Source: Asterochloris sp. CNOR1
Taxonomy: Eukaryota > Chlorophyta > Trebouxiophyceae > Trebouxiales > Trebouxiaceae
Length of the DNA stretch: 64,000 nucleotides
Assembly: GCA_963969365.1 (NCBI GenBank)
Contig: OZ017759.1
Coordinates: forward strand, 1,364,001-1,428,000
Direction: 5' to 3'
The translations under genes were made by a program, and so were the position numbers. Of the stretch, positions 48,301-58,800 are shown piece by piece; position 1 is the stretch's first letter; each line of letters begins with the position of its first letter. The notes beneath the pieces are model-generated. The model made no database searches and was not told the DNA's origin. It saw nothing but the letters and a program-made list of their open reading frames with translations.

Positions 48301-49113
48301 CCAGCCTCCACGCGGTCCCGCCGCCGGTCGCTGCGCACTTGGGGCATGGCCACCCACACACGAGCCACGGGGCCTGCACTGCTCATCTGCAGGAAGGGTC
48401 AGGCGTATTTGGACCTCATGTCTGCTGTGCACCTGGGGCTTGGCCTCCTGCACTGCTGACTTGCAGGCAGAGGCGATCTCGCACCTGGGTGGCTGTGCGC
48501 TTGGGGCATTGCCACCCACACTGGGGCACTTTGCTGGCCTGCCTGTTGCAGCAAACCGTTACACACGCATGCCTGCCAGCAGAGGTCTGCCTGCTCTGCT
48601 TTCTTGCCCATGGAATCGCTGCAGTGCTGCAGATGTGCAACTTGCAGCAGCGTCAGCACACCCCAGAGCCTTACAATGGCTGCCCAATTTGATCAGGGGG
48701 CCATCGCTGCTGACCTGCCTGCAGGGCACCTGTGTCACACCACAGCTGGTCTCTGGCGGCTGGACTGTCTGTGCATTTCCTGTCCAGGCAGAGGTGGGTA
48801 CAGCGCCAACACAGTGCAGCATGAAGTTGTGCATGAGGGCATGCATCGGCAGTTGTGCATGGAAGCCAGGCTGGACATCTTCACAGGCAGTATGTGAACG
48901 TGCAGGCAGTGATGGCACCCTGCTGGCACTGCCTGGGCACTCACAACCCAGCCATAATGGTGCGCCTGGTGATGACATTGCAGCACCGGCAATGTAACCT
49001 CCCCCTTGTCTCACCGTGATGTCTCCCAACAATAGACCCATCACCTCCTCTGTCTCAGTTGTCAGGCCATGCTGGGCAACTGTCCAGAACACCTCTGCAG
49101 TGACAGCAATCAA
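42382..49113 (-). CDS. BRCC36: BRCC36-type K63 deubiquitinase (JAMM/MPN+) with long C-terminal tail
   Basis: Exons with consistent phase: 49113-49015 (5' end unresolved), 48386-48220, 47614-47497, 47159-46979, 46485-46409, 46080-45974, 45485-45362, 44656-44516, 44212-43924, 43723-43701, 43500-42382. The MPN domain shows ETEEVMGLLLGDIT, VRSDRRRDRVE-x-x-PEQL, then GWYHSHPHITVLPSHVD (the JAMM zinc ligands HxH and D) and TQAMYQKLDEGFVG, as in plant and animal BRCC36. The sequence continues with SIQITAFQS, TRQGIPLAI, ILLKEEQAAWKQ, TYQQHMSQLMELVLAPTLHS and a coiled coil (LQILQLEEAAADMQQQ), matching plant BRCC36 order. BRCC36 removes K63-linked ubiquitin in BRCA1-A and BRISC complexes. The last exon is an unbroken 373-codon Pro/Gln/Ser-rich frame, much longer than plant tails. 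The start codon was not found: the frame is open above 49113 without ATG, so an upstream exon is probably missing. Confidence 0.85.
43060..43500 (-). repeat. three degenerate repeats in the BRCC36 C-terminal exon
   Basis: Three in-frame units about 180-200 bp apart encode VPHSWAPVAGHIADHV (43500), LLAGPHSSAPTARHTAAQAA (about 43310) and LLAGPSPSAPMASHAAVDAA (about 43125). Each is preceded by a CTCCAG or CTTGCAG acceptor-like sequence. They could be exonised echoes or three alternative exon starts. Confidence 0.65.
44516..45060 (-). repeat. exon echo: five copies of the BRCC36 coiled-coil exon
   Basis: Five tandem units of about 100 bp begin with a (G/C)AGCTGCAGATCCTGCA-type head. They encode LQILQLEEAAADMQQQ (44656, real exon), LRMLQLKLATTGALQQQ (about 44745), LQILHTALPELQQL (about 44840), LQILQLEGSAAELQP (about 44940) and LQVLQVEEAAAWLQQL (about 45045). 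Each preserves the leucine spacing of a coiled coil. Copies differ at their 3' ends, and only the 44656 unit has a clear acceptor plus donor in phase. Confidence 0.8.
45362..45600 (-). repeat. exon echo: two copies of the BRCC36 TYQQHM exon
   Basis: The real exon (45485-45362) contains AVLSHVGTYQQHM. A copy at about 45590-45550 reads GCAGTGCTGTCCCAGGTTGC and encodes AVLSQVANDQQHT. It then diverges. Confidence 0.8.
45850..46080 (-). repeat. exon echo: two copies of the BRCC36 KQAMALAV helix exon
   Basis: The real exon (46080-45974) ends EEQAAWKQAMALAVAAG. A copy at about 45932-45855 encodes EQAARQW and AARKQAVALAVQ and carries its own GT donor (CAGGTGTG). Confidence 0.75.
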
Positions 49114-49420
49114 GTGGTTTTGTTTAAAGGGCCCCAGGATGTCAGCTTCATTCGGATGAAGTGCAGGAGCGAGATGATTTAGGCAGCTAGCTCTCCCCGT
49201 ACACCACTAGTTCAGCACATAATCCTCAGTGGCAAAGCCAGGGGGCTCGGCTTGCCTGAAGTAAGTTCCACCCGTGCCAGAGCCATTCCAGGGGATTTTC
49301 CTTCCACCTCAAGGAGGGAAATCAAACTTCATGTCCGAGATCGCTGCTATCAGACAGTGAGTCATAATAAGCTCTTAGGTCACATCCTGGTGCAAATTAA
49401 GCAGTAAGCTCGCTGTAACA
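49114..49420. promoter_or_regulatory. divergent intergenic region, BRCC36 gene / cpSRP54
   Basis: About 300 bp separates the divergent genes. It likely contains both promoters and possibly the missing first exon of the BRCC36-type gene. A minus-strand frame MTHCLIAAISDMKFDF near 49,365 was examined but gave no usable donor. Confidence 0.35.
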
Positions 49421-52400
49421 ATGCTGCCTTCCTTGCACACAAGAGGCCTGCCAGGCTGCCTGCATGCCAATGCCTTAGGTCGACTCAGATCTCCTGTAAC
49501 ACAGCCAGCCAGATGCATTGCTCAGATCCATGGCAAGCTGCACGTCTCCTCTGGCTGCAAGTCCAGCAGCCTCCTACATAAAAAGTTTGCAGGCTGCAAG
49601 CTGGCAGGCAGGACGCTTCAACAGGTGCGCACCGCACTGTCCAGGTTGCAAGCACACAGAGCTGGCCTGGAGCCAGCATTGGCTTTTCATGGCAAGCATC
49701 CAAGGCTGTGCAGCAGCTCATTGATTGGTTTCATGATTGCAGAGGCCAGGCAGGACCTGCCGCCTCAGGCCTTCAGCCATGTTTGACGGTCTCAGCCGCA
49801 GCCTGGAGAAGGCCTGGGACTCTGTCAGGAAGGATGGGAAGCTGACAGCTGACAACATCAAGACGCCCATGCGCGAGATCCGGCGAGCCCTGCTGGAGGC
49901 GGATGTGAGCACCGCACCTGCCATGCAGGATGAGGTGTCGGTGCATTGCATGCAGTGCACCTGCCATGCAGGAGGGGCTTTGTCATGCAGGCTGGGCCAT
50001 GTGCAGGGGTGTCCAAACCATGCAGGCTGTTTTGCGTGCAGCTCTTTGCATCCCAGGCTGCTGCCGGCCTCAGCTGCACGTCACAGCCCTGGCAGTCCCT
50101 CTGCACACAAAGTCCCGATGTGCAATGCCGACAGACCTGCACTGCAAGTGTCGCTTCCTGTGGCGCTGGACAGTATGAAGTGCAGGGTCCGCTGCAGGGT
50201 GCTGCACATTTTGAACACTTGCCAGGCCACTCAATGATGATGCAATGACTCGGCCGACGAGTTCACTGTAATGTGGTGCAGGTGTCCCTCCCGGTGGTGC
50301 GAGGCTTCGTGAAACGTGTAGAGGAGAAGGCTCTTGGCGTGAAGGTCATCAAGGGAATCCAGCCTTCGCAGCAGCTCGTCAAAGTGGTCAATGATGAGCT
50401 GATCTCGCTCATGGGCAGCAAGCAGGAGGACCTTGTAGACCCCTCGCGAGGCCCCCAGGCAAGCCTTCTTTTCCATGCGCAGATGCCCCCTGTGCAAGAG
50501 CCTGCCTTTACACAGGGAAGGGGGAGTGGCAAGCTGATCATGCTCATGGGCAGCAAGCAGGAGAAGACCCCACGCAAGACCCCCAGCTGCGCAGTTGCAT
50601 CCCTTCTGGGAGGCTTGCCAGCGGCCAGGGGGGCGCTGAGGGCTGCCTCAGCCACCTGCTTTGGAGGTGCACAACACAGCGGCAGGCAGGGAGGAGCCAC
50701 ATGTTAGTCCCCTTGCAAGAGCTCCTAGTCATCTGTACTCGATTTTGCAACACGGTGTGGGAAGCGGTGAGCTGCTTGCCTCCATGACCAGGCAAGCATG
50801 CAGAAGGGCCTCAAGAGCCCTCATGACCGCCCCAGGCCAGCTGTCCTGCCTGAGCAGCAGGCCCACCTGCAATACAGCCGCTGCTGTTATCTGGCCGGTC
50901 CTCGGGTTGTGGGCAACACCACAGTTTGCGGCAATCTGGCTCTGCCCTCTGCACAGCATGCAGAAACCTGACCAATGAATTGGTCATTGCCCTGTAGGTC
51001 ATCCTCATGGCTGGCCTCCAGGGTGTGGGCAAAACCACAGCCTGTGGCAAGCTGGCTCTTGCCCTGAAGAAGCAGAAGCGCAAAGTCCTGATGGTGGCCA
51101 CTGACGTCTACCGACCCGCAGCCATCGACCAGTTGGTCAAATTGGGGGAGCAAGTGGGCGTCAGGGTCTTTGAGCAGGGCACAAATGCCAAGCCGGCAGA
51201 GATTGCGGCCGCTGGCCTGCAAGTGGTGAGCCACTGTGCACAGACTGCTGAGCTGTGGGGCTCTGTGATGTTTGTCAGACTGATCTCCGTAGGTGTTGCG
51301 GCCGCCAGCCACTGGAGGCCCTGGCGTTTGTGGGTGCTTGCAAGCCTGCCTTTCGACCTCGGCTGTTGGCAGGCCGTCTATTCAACCCCTCAACTCTGCA
51401 GCCATGCCATGCCTGTGTTGCCTACAGGCGCTCAAGGGAGGCTATGATTCAGTCATTGTGGACACAGCGGGACGCCTGCAGATTGATGATAGGCTGATGG
51501 GGGAGCTGCAGGCCACCAAGGCAGCCATCAAGCCCACAGACACCCTCCTGGTGGTGGACGCTATGACAGGGCAGGAGGCTGCTAGCCTGGTCAAGGCCTT
51601 CAACGATGCTGTGGAGCTGACAGGTGGGGTGCTGCTGCCAAGAGAATCCTCAAAGCAGCATGGAGTGCTTGTTGCAGCTGAGCAGTGTGCAGCAGCCCGG
51701 CACCTTCAGGCACATCCCTGTAGAGGTCGAGTACTGCTCTGCCCCCGGCAGATTGCGTCTGTGGCTTCTCAGCCACACCAGGGGAACCAGCTACTGCAGG
51801 GCACTGCACGTGGCTCACCTTTGACCAGGACCTCAGTTGCCCTGCAGGTGCCATCCTGACTAAGATGGATGGCGACAGCCGTGGCGGCGCTGCGCTCAGC
51901 GTCAACGCTGTCTCGGGAAAGCCCATCAAGTTTGTGGGCATGGGGGAGAAGCTGGAGGCCTTGGAGCCGTTCTACCCAGACAGGACAGCTAGCAGGATCT
52001 TGGGTGAGACTTTTGCCTTACGAGCTCCAAAAACTGACAAGCTTTTCCCCTAGGGGCTGGACTGAAGCCTCTCTACCTGCCAGAAGGGTGCGGGGTGAGT
52101 CTGGTGCCCTCACAGGCTGGCAAAGCCTCATGGTGGAATCCAGCAGATGTCTTTCCTTTGTCTGGATCTCTGCTGCCCCAACATGACGGCCAGCAGGATC
52201 TGTGTGGCGTTGCCTGATTGCCGGGTAGCATTGCTACCCTGAGTCAGTGTGCATGTGTGTGGGGCTGGGGCAGCGTTCAGAGTGCATCCAATCATGACGC
52301 ACCCCAACCCCCCCTCCCCTAACCCTCCTGAGGCACTTCTTGACTGTCTGATCGTCTTGTGACATGCTGGCTGGTGAAAGCAGGCAAATTTTGGTAAGGA

Positions 52401-54169
52401 GCTCTGAGCTCGTTGCCTTCAGGCATGGGCGGACCTCTGTACTCCACTGGACGTCCTGGCGCTATCCTGCAGGCTTGGGTGATGTCTTTGCCCTGCTTGA
52501 AACGACTTCACCCAGGCAGAGGCAGTGTGCATAGCCTTCAGGCATGGGCAGTGCTCTGTGTTTCATTGAACGTCCTGGCTCTATCCTGCAGGCTTGGTTA
52601 ATGTCTTTGCCCTGCTTGAGACGGCTCCACCCAGGCAGAGGCAGTGTGCCTGGCCGCAGTGCCCAGACAGCTCAGCATCCTTCGTCCGTCCTGCAGGCAT
52701 GGGTGATGTCCTCACGCTGGTGGAGAAGGCAGAGTCTGCCATCAAGGCAGACGATGCAGAGGAGATGACCAAGCGCATGATGCAGGCCAAGTTTGACTTC
52801 AATGATTTCTTGAAGCAGATGAAGATGATGTCCAACATGGGCAGCATGGGCGCCGTCATGAAGATGATGCCAGGTCTGATTTTCTGTGGCGTCCTGCTGC
52901 AGCCATTACGCCTCCCATCGGGCAGCGCTCAGCTGCCTGCGCATTGCCCCTGCTGTGATTCTCAGGGGTGCCCTCCCGGTCAATGCAGCGCACAAGCAGC
53001 TCAGTGTGCAGCATGAGAGCCGCTGCAAGATGATGGCGAGGCTGTTTCTGTTCCGCCTTGTGAGTATCTGGAGGGCTTGCACCAGCCTGCAGTCGCCTTG
53101 CGCAGGCGCTTGAGCTCCCAGTCCTGTGGCATTTGCTCGTCAGGAAGCCTTCCTGACGACCAGCTCAAGCAACATGAGCCCACTTGTCGCTAGGGTGGTC
53201 AACGCTGCACTGTGCGGACCAGCTGGCAAATACGCTGCATCTTCGTCTGCCATATCGTGCCTGGGCTGCCTGGCTGACAGGAGTGTGACATCTGCACAGC
53301 TTTTTGTATATGCCTGCAGTAAGCATGCAGCCGCAGCAATCAAGACATGTTGCAGGCTTGTCAGGGTCAGTGGCCTGCACCCCTTGGGTGCTCTGCCAAT
53401 GCAGGCCTGCTTTGCCTGCAGATATGTACAACATCAATCACAAGCAGCTGGCTGAGGCTTTCACACCCGACTGTTGTTTGAACAGCGCCGAGCTTCCAGC
53501 GAGGCCATGTATGGCCACCGATACCACCAACAATGTTCAACAACTCTGCCTGCAGGCTTCAATAAAATCAATGACAAGCAGCTGGCCGAGGCGGAGAAGC
53601 AGATGAAGAAGTATGAGGTCATGATCAGCAGCATGACCCCTCAGGAGCGTTCCACCCCAGAGCTGTTGGCAACAGGGCCCAGCCGGCGTCGGCGCATTGC
53701 CAGGGGCTCTGGCAGAAAGGAGCTTGACGTCACCAACATGGTGGCCCAGTTCTCAGCCATGCGCAGCCGCATGCGCGACATGAGCAAGATGATGGCCATG
53801 TCTGGCGGGCGAGGTGGGTCCAGGCTGCCAGCTGCACCTGAAAAGTTGGGTGCCACACCCAGTGGCTCAGATAGAGCCCTTGCAGACACTCCTGGCAGCA
53901 GTATTGGCTTTGTGCTAGTCTGCCACTTTTGAAGTGCGCAAAGGTGGCCGAGTCTGCCCAGCTGCTGAGCACTGCATCTGTCAGCTTGGTAGTCCTGTGC
54001 CTGTTGCCTAAGTGACACCCAGTCATGGCTTGCAGGTCTGCCAGCCATGAACGACAAGGAGATGATGTCCGCCATGTTGGAAGGGCAGGGGGCCCGCAAG
54101 GTCAGCCGCGGCAAGGTGCGCCGGAAGAAGGGGCAGAGCAAGGGCATGCGCGAGCTGGCAAGGCTGTGA
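49421..54169 (+). CDS. SRP54: chloroplast signal recognition particle GTPase SRP54
   Basis: Nine exons join to 1692 nt (563 residues): 49421-49624, 49743-49904, 50282-50458, 50998-51225, 51428-51623, 51848-52003, 52697-52873, 53556-53813, 54036-54169. Exon 1 plus the start of exon 2 encodes about 80 Ser/Arg-rich residues resembling a transit peptide ([20 protein letters not shown]). The N domain starts [13 protein letters not shown] and contains [18 protein letters not shown]. The G domain has [36 protein letters not shown] and [14 protein letters not shown]. The M domain has [10 protein letters not shown], Met-rich helices and [12 protein letters not shown]. The [11 protein letters not shown] and LEPFYPDR signatures match bacterial and chloroplast rather than cytosolic SRP54. 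It should deliver thylakoid proteins cotranslationally and, in plants, light-harvesting proteins with cpSRP43. The C-terminus has a basic VRRKKGQSK segment. Exon 3 ends at a GC donor. Confidence 0.93.
50400..50585 (+). repeat. exon echo: copy of cpSRP54 exon-3 end
   Basis: Exon 3 ends with CTCATGGGCAGCAAGCAGGA followed by GGACC and CCCCCAG. About 130 bp downstream (50524-50584) the same run recurs as AAGCTGATCATGCTCATGGG followed by CAGCAAGCAGGAGAAGACC and CCCCCAG. The copy lacks the GCAAGC donor, having GCTGCG instead. Confidence 0.8.
50875..51080 (+). repeat. exon echo: decayed copy of the cpSRP54 P-loop exon head
   Basis: Just before exon 4, 50894-50950 reads GGTCCTCGGGTTGTGGGCAA followed by CACCACAGTTTGCGGCAATCTGGCTCTGCCC. 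It parallels the real exon's GGCCTCCAGGGTGTGGGCAA followed by AACCACAGCCTGTGGCAAGCTGGCTCTTGCCC. The Lys-Thr-Thr codons of the P-loop have mutated, so the copy could not bind GTP. Confidence 0.8.
52430..52735 (+). repeat. exon echo: three copies of the cpSRP54 exon-7 acceptor and head
   Basis: Three units of about 115 bp each carry TCCTGCAGGC followed by a GGTGATGTC-type head: 52465 (CTGCAGGCTTGGGTGATGTC), 52585 (CTGCAGGCTTGGTTAATGTC) and the real one at 52691 (CTGCAGGCATGGGTGATGTC). The first two are nearly identical over CACCCAGGCAGAGGCAGTGTG. Confidence 0.85.
53405..53600 (+). repeat. exon echo: copy of the cpSRP54 exon-8 head
   Basis: At 53414-53460, GCCTGCAG is followed by a frame [12 protein letters not shown]. 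At the real exon (53556), GCCTGCAG is followed by [14 protein letters not shown]. The 23-nt CAAGCAGCTGGC core is shared. Confidence 0.8.
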
Positions 54170-54394
54170 AGAGCATGGTGCCTTTCTATGGCATGCTCAC
54201 GAGCCCTGCAGTGCGGCCAGTCAGGCTGCAGGAGTAGCTGGAGCCCTGTGCAGCATACAACAAGCTCTGCAGCCAAAGCTGAATGTCGCCCTTTGGCTGA
54301 TAGGGGTTATCCACCCTCAAAGTACACTAATGGATTGAACATTTTGTACTGTGAGACAACAATTCATTTGCAGCATTTCATGCACTGATGACAT

Positions 54395-55087
54395 TCATCT
54401 GCTGTACTTGAGCCGCATCTTGGCAAAGTCCTTTGCAACAACCTTTTGCTTTGCTGCCCACTTAACCCACTTTTGAACACTCTCTAAAGTCAACAATGCG
54501 TCAAGGGAATTGAACTCCGCGGCCATGTCTTCCAGGCTGATCATGCGATGTATAGCAGAGTGGCAAGGTCTGCAGATCAACACTGTTGCATTGAGCTGGT
54601 CCCGAGGTACCTGCTTCTTCAGCTTTGCCGTGTGTGCTCCACGTGGTATCAAATGATGCTTCGTGAGGGGCATGGCGCGAGTGCATAGGCGACAGACGCC
54701 CTCCAACTCCTCTTCGTCACTGCTGCCGCCAGCTGCCTTAGCAGTGGCCTCCATCTGTTGCTGGACTTCATTGGAGGGCGCTACCAGGTCCTCATGAATA
54801 GCATCTGCCACAAGATTGGCCTCTATGGTTGAGGTACAAGCACCCAACTCTAGAAGATGGTCTGTTAGCACCGCCTGGGTGTTTTCAGCTGATTCCCTGC
54901 ATCAAGGGGACTGCTCAGGCTGGGGACACGGCCATCAGCAATGATGTGCTTACCTGAAGGCGGCCAGGTTGTCTGCAATGAGCTCTGTCAAGAAGGTGCC
55001 CAGCTCCACTTCTGTTGCCATGAAGCCAGGCAGGTGGACCTCCATGATGGCAGCCAGTTGCTGTGGTGAAACTTTGCTGTTGGGCAT
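54395..55087 (-). CDS. HNH-endonuclease domain protein
   Basis: Two exons (55087-54954 and 54896-54395) join to 636 nt (211 residues), starting MPNSKVSPQQLAAIMEVHLPG. The C-terminal half has an HNH zinc-finger nuclease fold: CRLC, then HHLIPRGAH, then a conserved Asn in LNATVLIC, then CRPCHSAIHRM. The two CxxC pairs bind a structural zinc, and the HH...N...H set is the usual catalytic group. The first 100 residues are acidic and helical with no recognised domain (GGSSDEEELEG linker). Eukaryotic HNH proteins of this small type are known in plants and algae but their function is poorly defined. A bacterial-origin gene is possible, yet the intron and base composition match the neighbours. The gene is convergent with cpSRP54. 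Confidence 0.8.
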
Positions 55088-55887
55088 GTGAGAACTACGT
55101 CAGGGCCTGAAGAGGGCACAGCCTGCTTGATGGCCAGCAAAATCAGAGTAGGAACCCGCTACACAAAGTTTGCAAAAACAGGGGGCTGACATGACCTCGC
55201 CCGCCTAATGTGCTTCTATCTGCGTCACAGCTGTCTTCATCAGGCAGGCAGCCTGCATTGCTGACGGGGATTTGGTCCAGGCTGGCACTGCGGAAATCTG
55301 AAGGTTGCAAAACTCTTGCAGAGCCGGCAACCATCCTCTCAGTAGCATTCCAGCCCTGAGAGGGACAATCTGTCCGTCCTCAGGTGCGTCTCATGCAGTT
55401 ATACTTGGGGTTGAACATCACGAGTGACAGGAGGCATCTCCTGAAGCTGCTGCTGACGAGATGTGTGACGGATGACAAGTTGAGCAGCCACTCCACCAAA
55501 GATACCTATCTGGTGATCTAGACTGACGCCTGTCAGTGTCTGTAAGCCCCATTGAAATACTGCACATTGGCTTGCAGGCACCGAGCTGTGCCATGGTGAG
55601 ACAGTGTGCCATGCAGAGCCGATAGAATGCCTGCAGATGGGCGGCAGCCTGTGCGCAGGGCAACAGTGGGGAGTTTGAAAGACCGGCTGAGCTCAGCAGA
55701 GCTGGTCCTCTGGCCACTCCTGCTGAGCATTAGCAGCCCTCTCAGGTGAGCAGCCAGCCTGCTGCAGACTCCTGGAAGTGCTGTGCCTTGGCCAGCATTC
55801 CCAGGCAGCAGCTGCTGCCGGCCAGTGTGCGCTTGGCTTTATGAGAAGTTTTGGTCAACTGCAGTCTGGCATGCCCTGTGCATTGCC
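55088..55887. other. divergent intergenic region, HNH gene / SDP1 lipase
   Basis: This 800 bp holds minus-strand frames of 60-99 codons (for example 55418-55717) without recognisable domains or clear splice sites. It probably contains both promoters. Confidence 0.3.
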
Positions 55888-58800
55888 ATGCCGCCGTGGT
55901 TCAAGACAATGCTGCAGCAGACGTGATCATCATCATCATCATTTGGTACAATGCCATTCAGCCAATCTGGCTGAGTGCTGCCACTACCTGACTCTCGTTC
56001 TGTAGGCGCTTTGTGGCATTTCAGCTGTTTGTGGGCCGAAGCCTCTGGTCCCTTCTAGCTGACCTGCAGCGGGGGCTATGGGCAGCAGTTGGCTGGTTCA
56101 GCGCGCCAATCCGCTCTGGCAGGGTGCAGCGACTCGGCCGAGGCTGGGTCACCATTCACAGGTTTCACATTCTTGTTGGTGAGTGCTGGCGGCTGCATCA
56201 GGCTTCATCATCAACGTGAGGCAAGGTGCCGCAGGGGCATGTTGTACCTTTACCCAGTGGGTGATGGCGTCTGTATCAGGCCCCAACTCCTTGCCAGTCA
56301 ATCTAAGGCAGGGTGCAGCGAGTCAGCAAAGGTTGGTTCCCACCATTTCATCAGGATCACATCTCTGCTGGTGAGTGCTGGTGGCTCTGTGAGGTCACAG
56401 CATCTGGTTGCCTTCCCCACGGCCCTCAGATGGCGTGCACCAGCTAGGCAGTGCAGGTCCGGGCTGCATGAGCCAGCAGAGCATGCAGCCACACCGCGGA
56501 GCAACTGCTTATGCAGCAGTTTCACTTTGGGGACACCAACAGGCTGCTGGTGTGCTGCAAGCTCGGAGTGTCCCCACCTTCTTGCGTTGCTTGCTGAAGC
56601 GCTGCTGCTGGCCCAGAGTCTCCCACTCAAGTGGGAGGGCGCCGGCGACCATGACGCAGTATGGGCGCCACAGTGTGGACCTGACAGCTGCATGCTTTCC
56701 CCTTGCTTCCGGAGCGTTGGCAGCCCTGACAGTTTGGTCAATGCAATCCTACCACGAGCTGCCTGCTGTTCACTCCCCACACTTCTTGACCGCTGGCAGC
56801 CCAGACAGTTTGGGTGATCATTTCCTGACTTGAGGTGCATACTGTCCACACCCCACACTTCTGGAGCGTTGGCAGCCCTGACACTTTGGGTAACCCATTC
56901 CTAACACGATCTGCATGCTGCTTCCCCTGCAGTCGCTGGAGCGCTGGCAGCGCTACTCCGATATGGGCGCGAAAAGCTGCGCGTCATGAATGACCCGATC
57001 TACCGGCGGCGCTTGGATCTGCAGAGGCAGCTCAAGGTGTCCTGTGCTCTACCTGCGCTCTGAACTGCACACTGCCATGCATTGGGCCTGCAGGGCCCAT
57101 ACAGCACAGTGTGAGACTGAATGCAGCAAGGCAGAGGACCACAGTTGCCTGCTTCTCATGACTGCCTGTGCAGGCACAGCCGTTTACCCTTTGCATGCAT
57201 CAGATGAGGAGAGAGGCATGGCCACAGATGGGCTGGAATGAGGCCAGACACTTCAGGCGCCTACAGGGCTGGGGCACAAGGGCACCTGGGGTGTGCAGGA
57301 GGCCTGGCATGCTAGGGGCCCTCAGCTCCATATGCTCAACAGGCGGAGCCAGGCCTCCCACTGTGCTAGCATGGTAGCTGCCGAGCCTCGACCAAGCTGG
57401 CATTCTTCCTTTGTGTAGGAGGCCAAGCGGTTCGAGGCCTGGCAGGCAGCTGCTCGGGAGCTTAACACGCTCAACGGCCTGAGCCAGGCCTCTCTGAATG
57501 CGCGCTGGAGCAGGGAAACACGGCTGTACGATCGCAAGCTGCTGGCGCAGAGGTTGGAGCATCTGAGGGCAGTGCGCAGCCAGGGGAACATCCAGCGCAT
57601 GCTGTTCGCAATGCGTCAGGACCTGCTACGCAACCTGGGCAACATGACCAACAGGTGAGCTTTGTGGATTGCCTGACAATGAGCTTTTCACACGCGCTGC
57701 TGGTGCAGTGCACCAACACATACTCGTGAGCACCCTTGTCATCAGCCAGTTCTGCTGCTGGTGCAGCCTATAAGCTGCTTCTGTTGTAAACAGAGTGCCA
57801 GCTGCAGCATAGCTGGCCTGACATCACAGCAGCTATGTACTGCTGTTGCATCAAGCAGCATGCAAATGGGGCTACCTGCTGCAGTGAGCTGCATGGGTAC
57901 TTTTCTGCAGTGCCACAGCTCATCAGATGGCTGTGCAGCCCGGCTGACACCAACACAAGAAACCTTGGAAGTTCCACCTCTGCTGTTTGCAGTGAGCTGT
58001 AGGTGTTCTCCACCCTGGTGCCCCAGCTGCTGTTCACAGCACACACCTGGAGCCTCACAAGAGCAATTCAACTGTTTGCATCGAGCTGCACAAGTCCTTT
58101 CACAGGCTCCATCCAGCCAGGAGGGCATGAAGCAGCAAGAAAGATGCAGCCAAGCATTGCACTGAGCTGCTGACTGTTCTCCTTGCTGCAGTGAGCTGCA
58201 TGAGTACTTCACAGAGGTTCCCCAGCCCATCCGAGAGTACATTGAGGAGGTCAAGTCCATGCTGTGGCTGCTGACAGATTTTGAGGACCCCTCCATGCGG
58301 GTCAAGGAGCGTTGGGAGTTCATCAAGCTCACGCGACACGCCTTTGGACGCACAGCCCTCGTCCTCAGTGGGGGTGGGGCCCTCGGCGCTTTTCACCTGG
58401 TGAGGCATACTTTGACAGGCATTGTGCTTCACCAATCTGCCAGGGTGGCCCTAAGGGAGGCTGCAAGCGACCCAGGACTGATAGTTGCATGTAAGTCAAA
58501 ATTTGATTGGCACCCCGAAGCTCATGCGGTACATGACTGGGCAGGCACTCCTGGCACTGAGCGAGGAGGGGGCGTTGAGGAGTTCCCGCCTGGTGGGCAT
58601 CTGGCAGTAGCTGCCAGCTAGTGGGCACAATCTGTGCGAGGCCTTTTTCCTATGGGGCCAAGCACTGGGGCGTTCCACCTGATGAGTGTTTGGTGGGGGC
58701 TGACGGGTGCATGCAGGGGATGCTCCTGCACTGCAGCATGGAGCTCTTGCAGACTCCTCTGGGCGGTCAGCCTTGGTGCCTTGCGGGGCCCTGGTGGCAC

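Noticed and set aside
48440-48997. 185-codon plus-strand frame and 184-codon minus-strand frame around 48.5-49.1 kb considered as separate genes
   Set aside because: The minus frame begins with the true BRCC36 exon (GLLLGDIT) then reads into an intron after a GTGAGA donor; the plus frame is its shadow.
52310-52330. C-rich CCCCAACCCCCCCTCCCCTA-type stretch considered as telomere-like
   Set aside because: Not a repeated telomeric unit and it lies within a cpSRP54 intron.
55418-55717. 99-codon minus-strand frame considered as a small gene
   Set aside because: No domain, no convincing start context or partner exons; left as unassigned intergenic sequence.
56690-56960. Regular direct repeats considered as a CRISPR-like or satellite array
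   Set aside because: Units are imperfect, no unique spacers of constant length exist, and the last unit is a coding exon; they are decayed exon copies in a eukaryotic intron.
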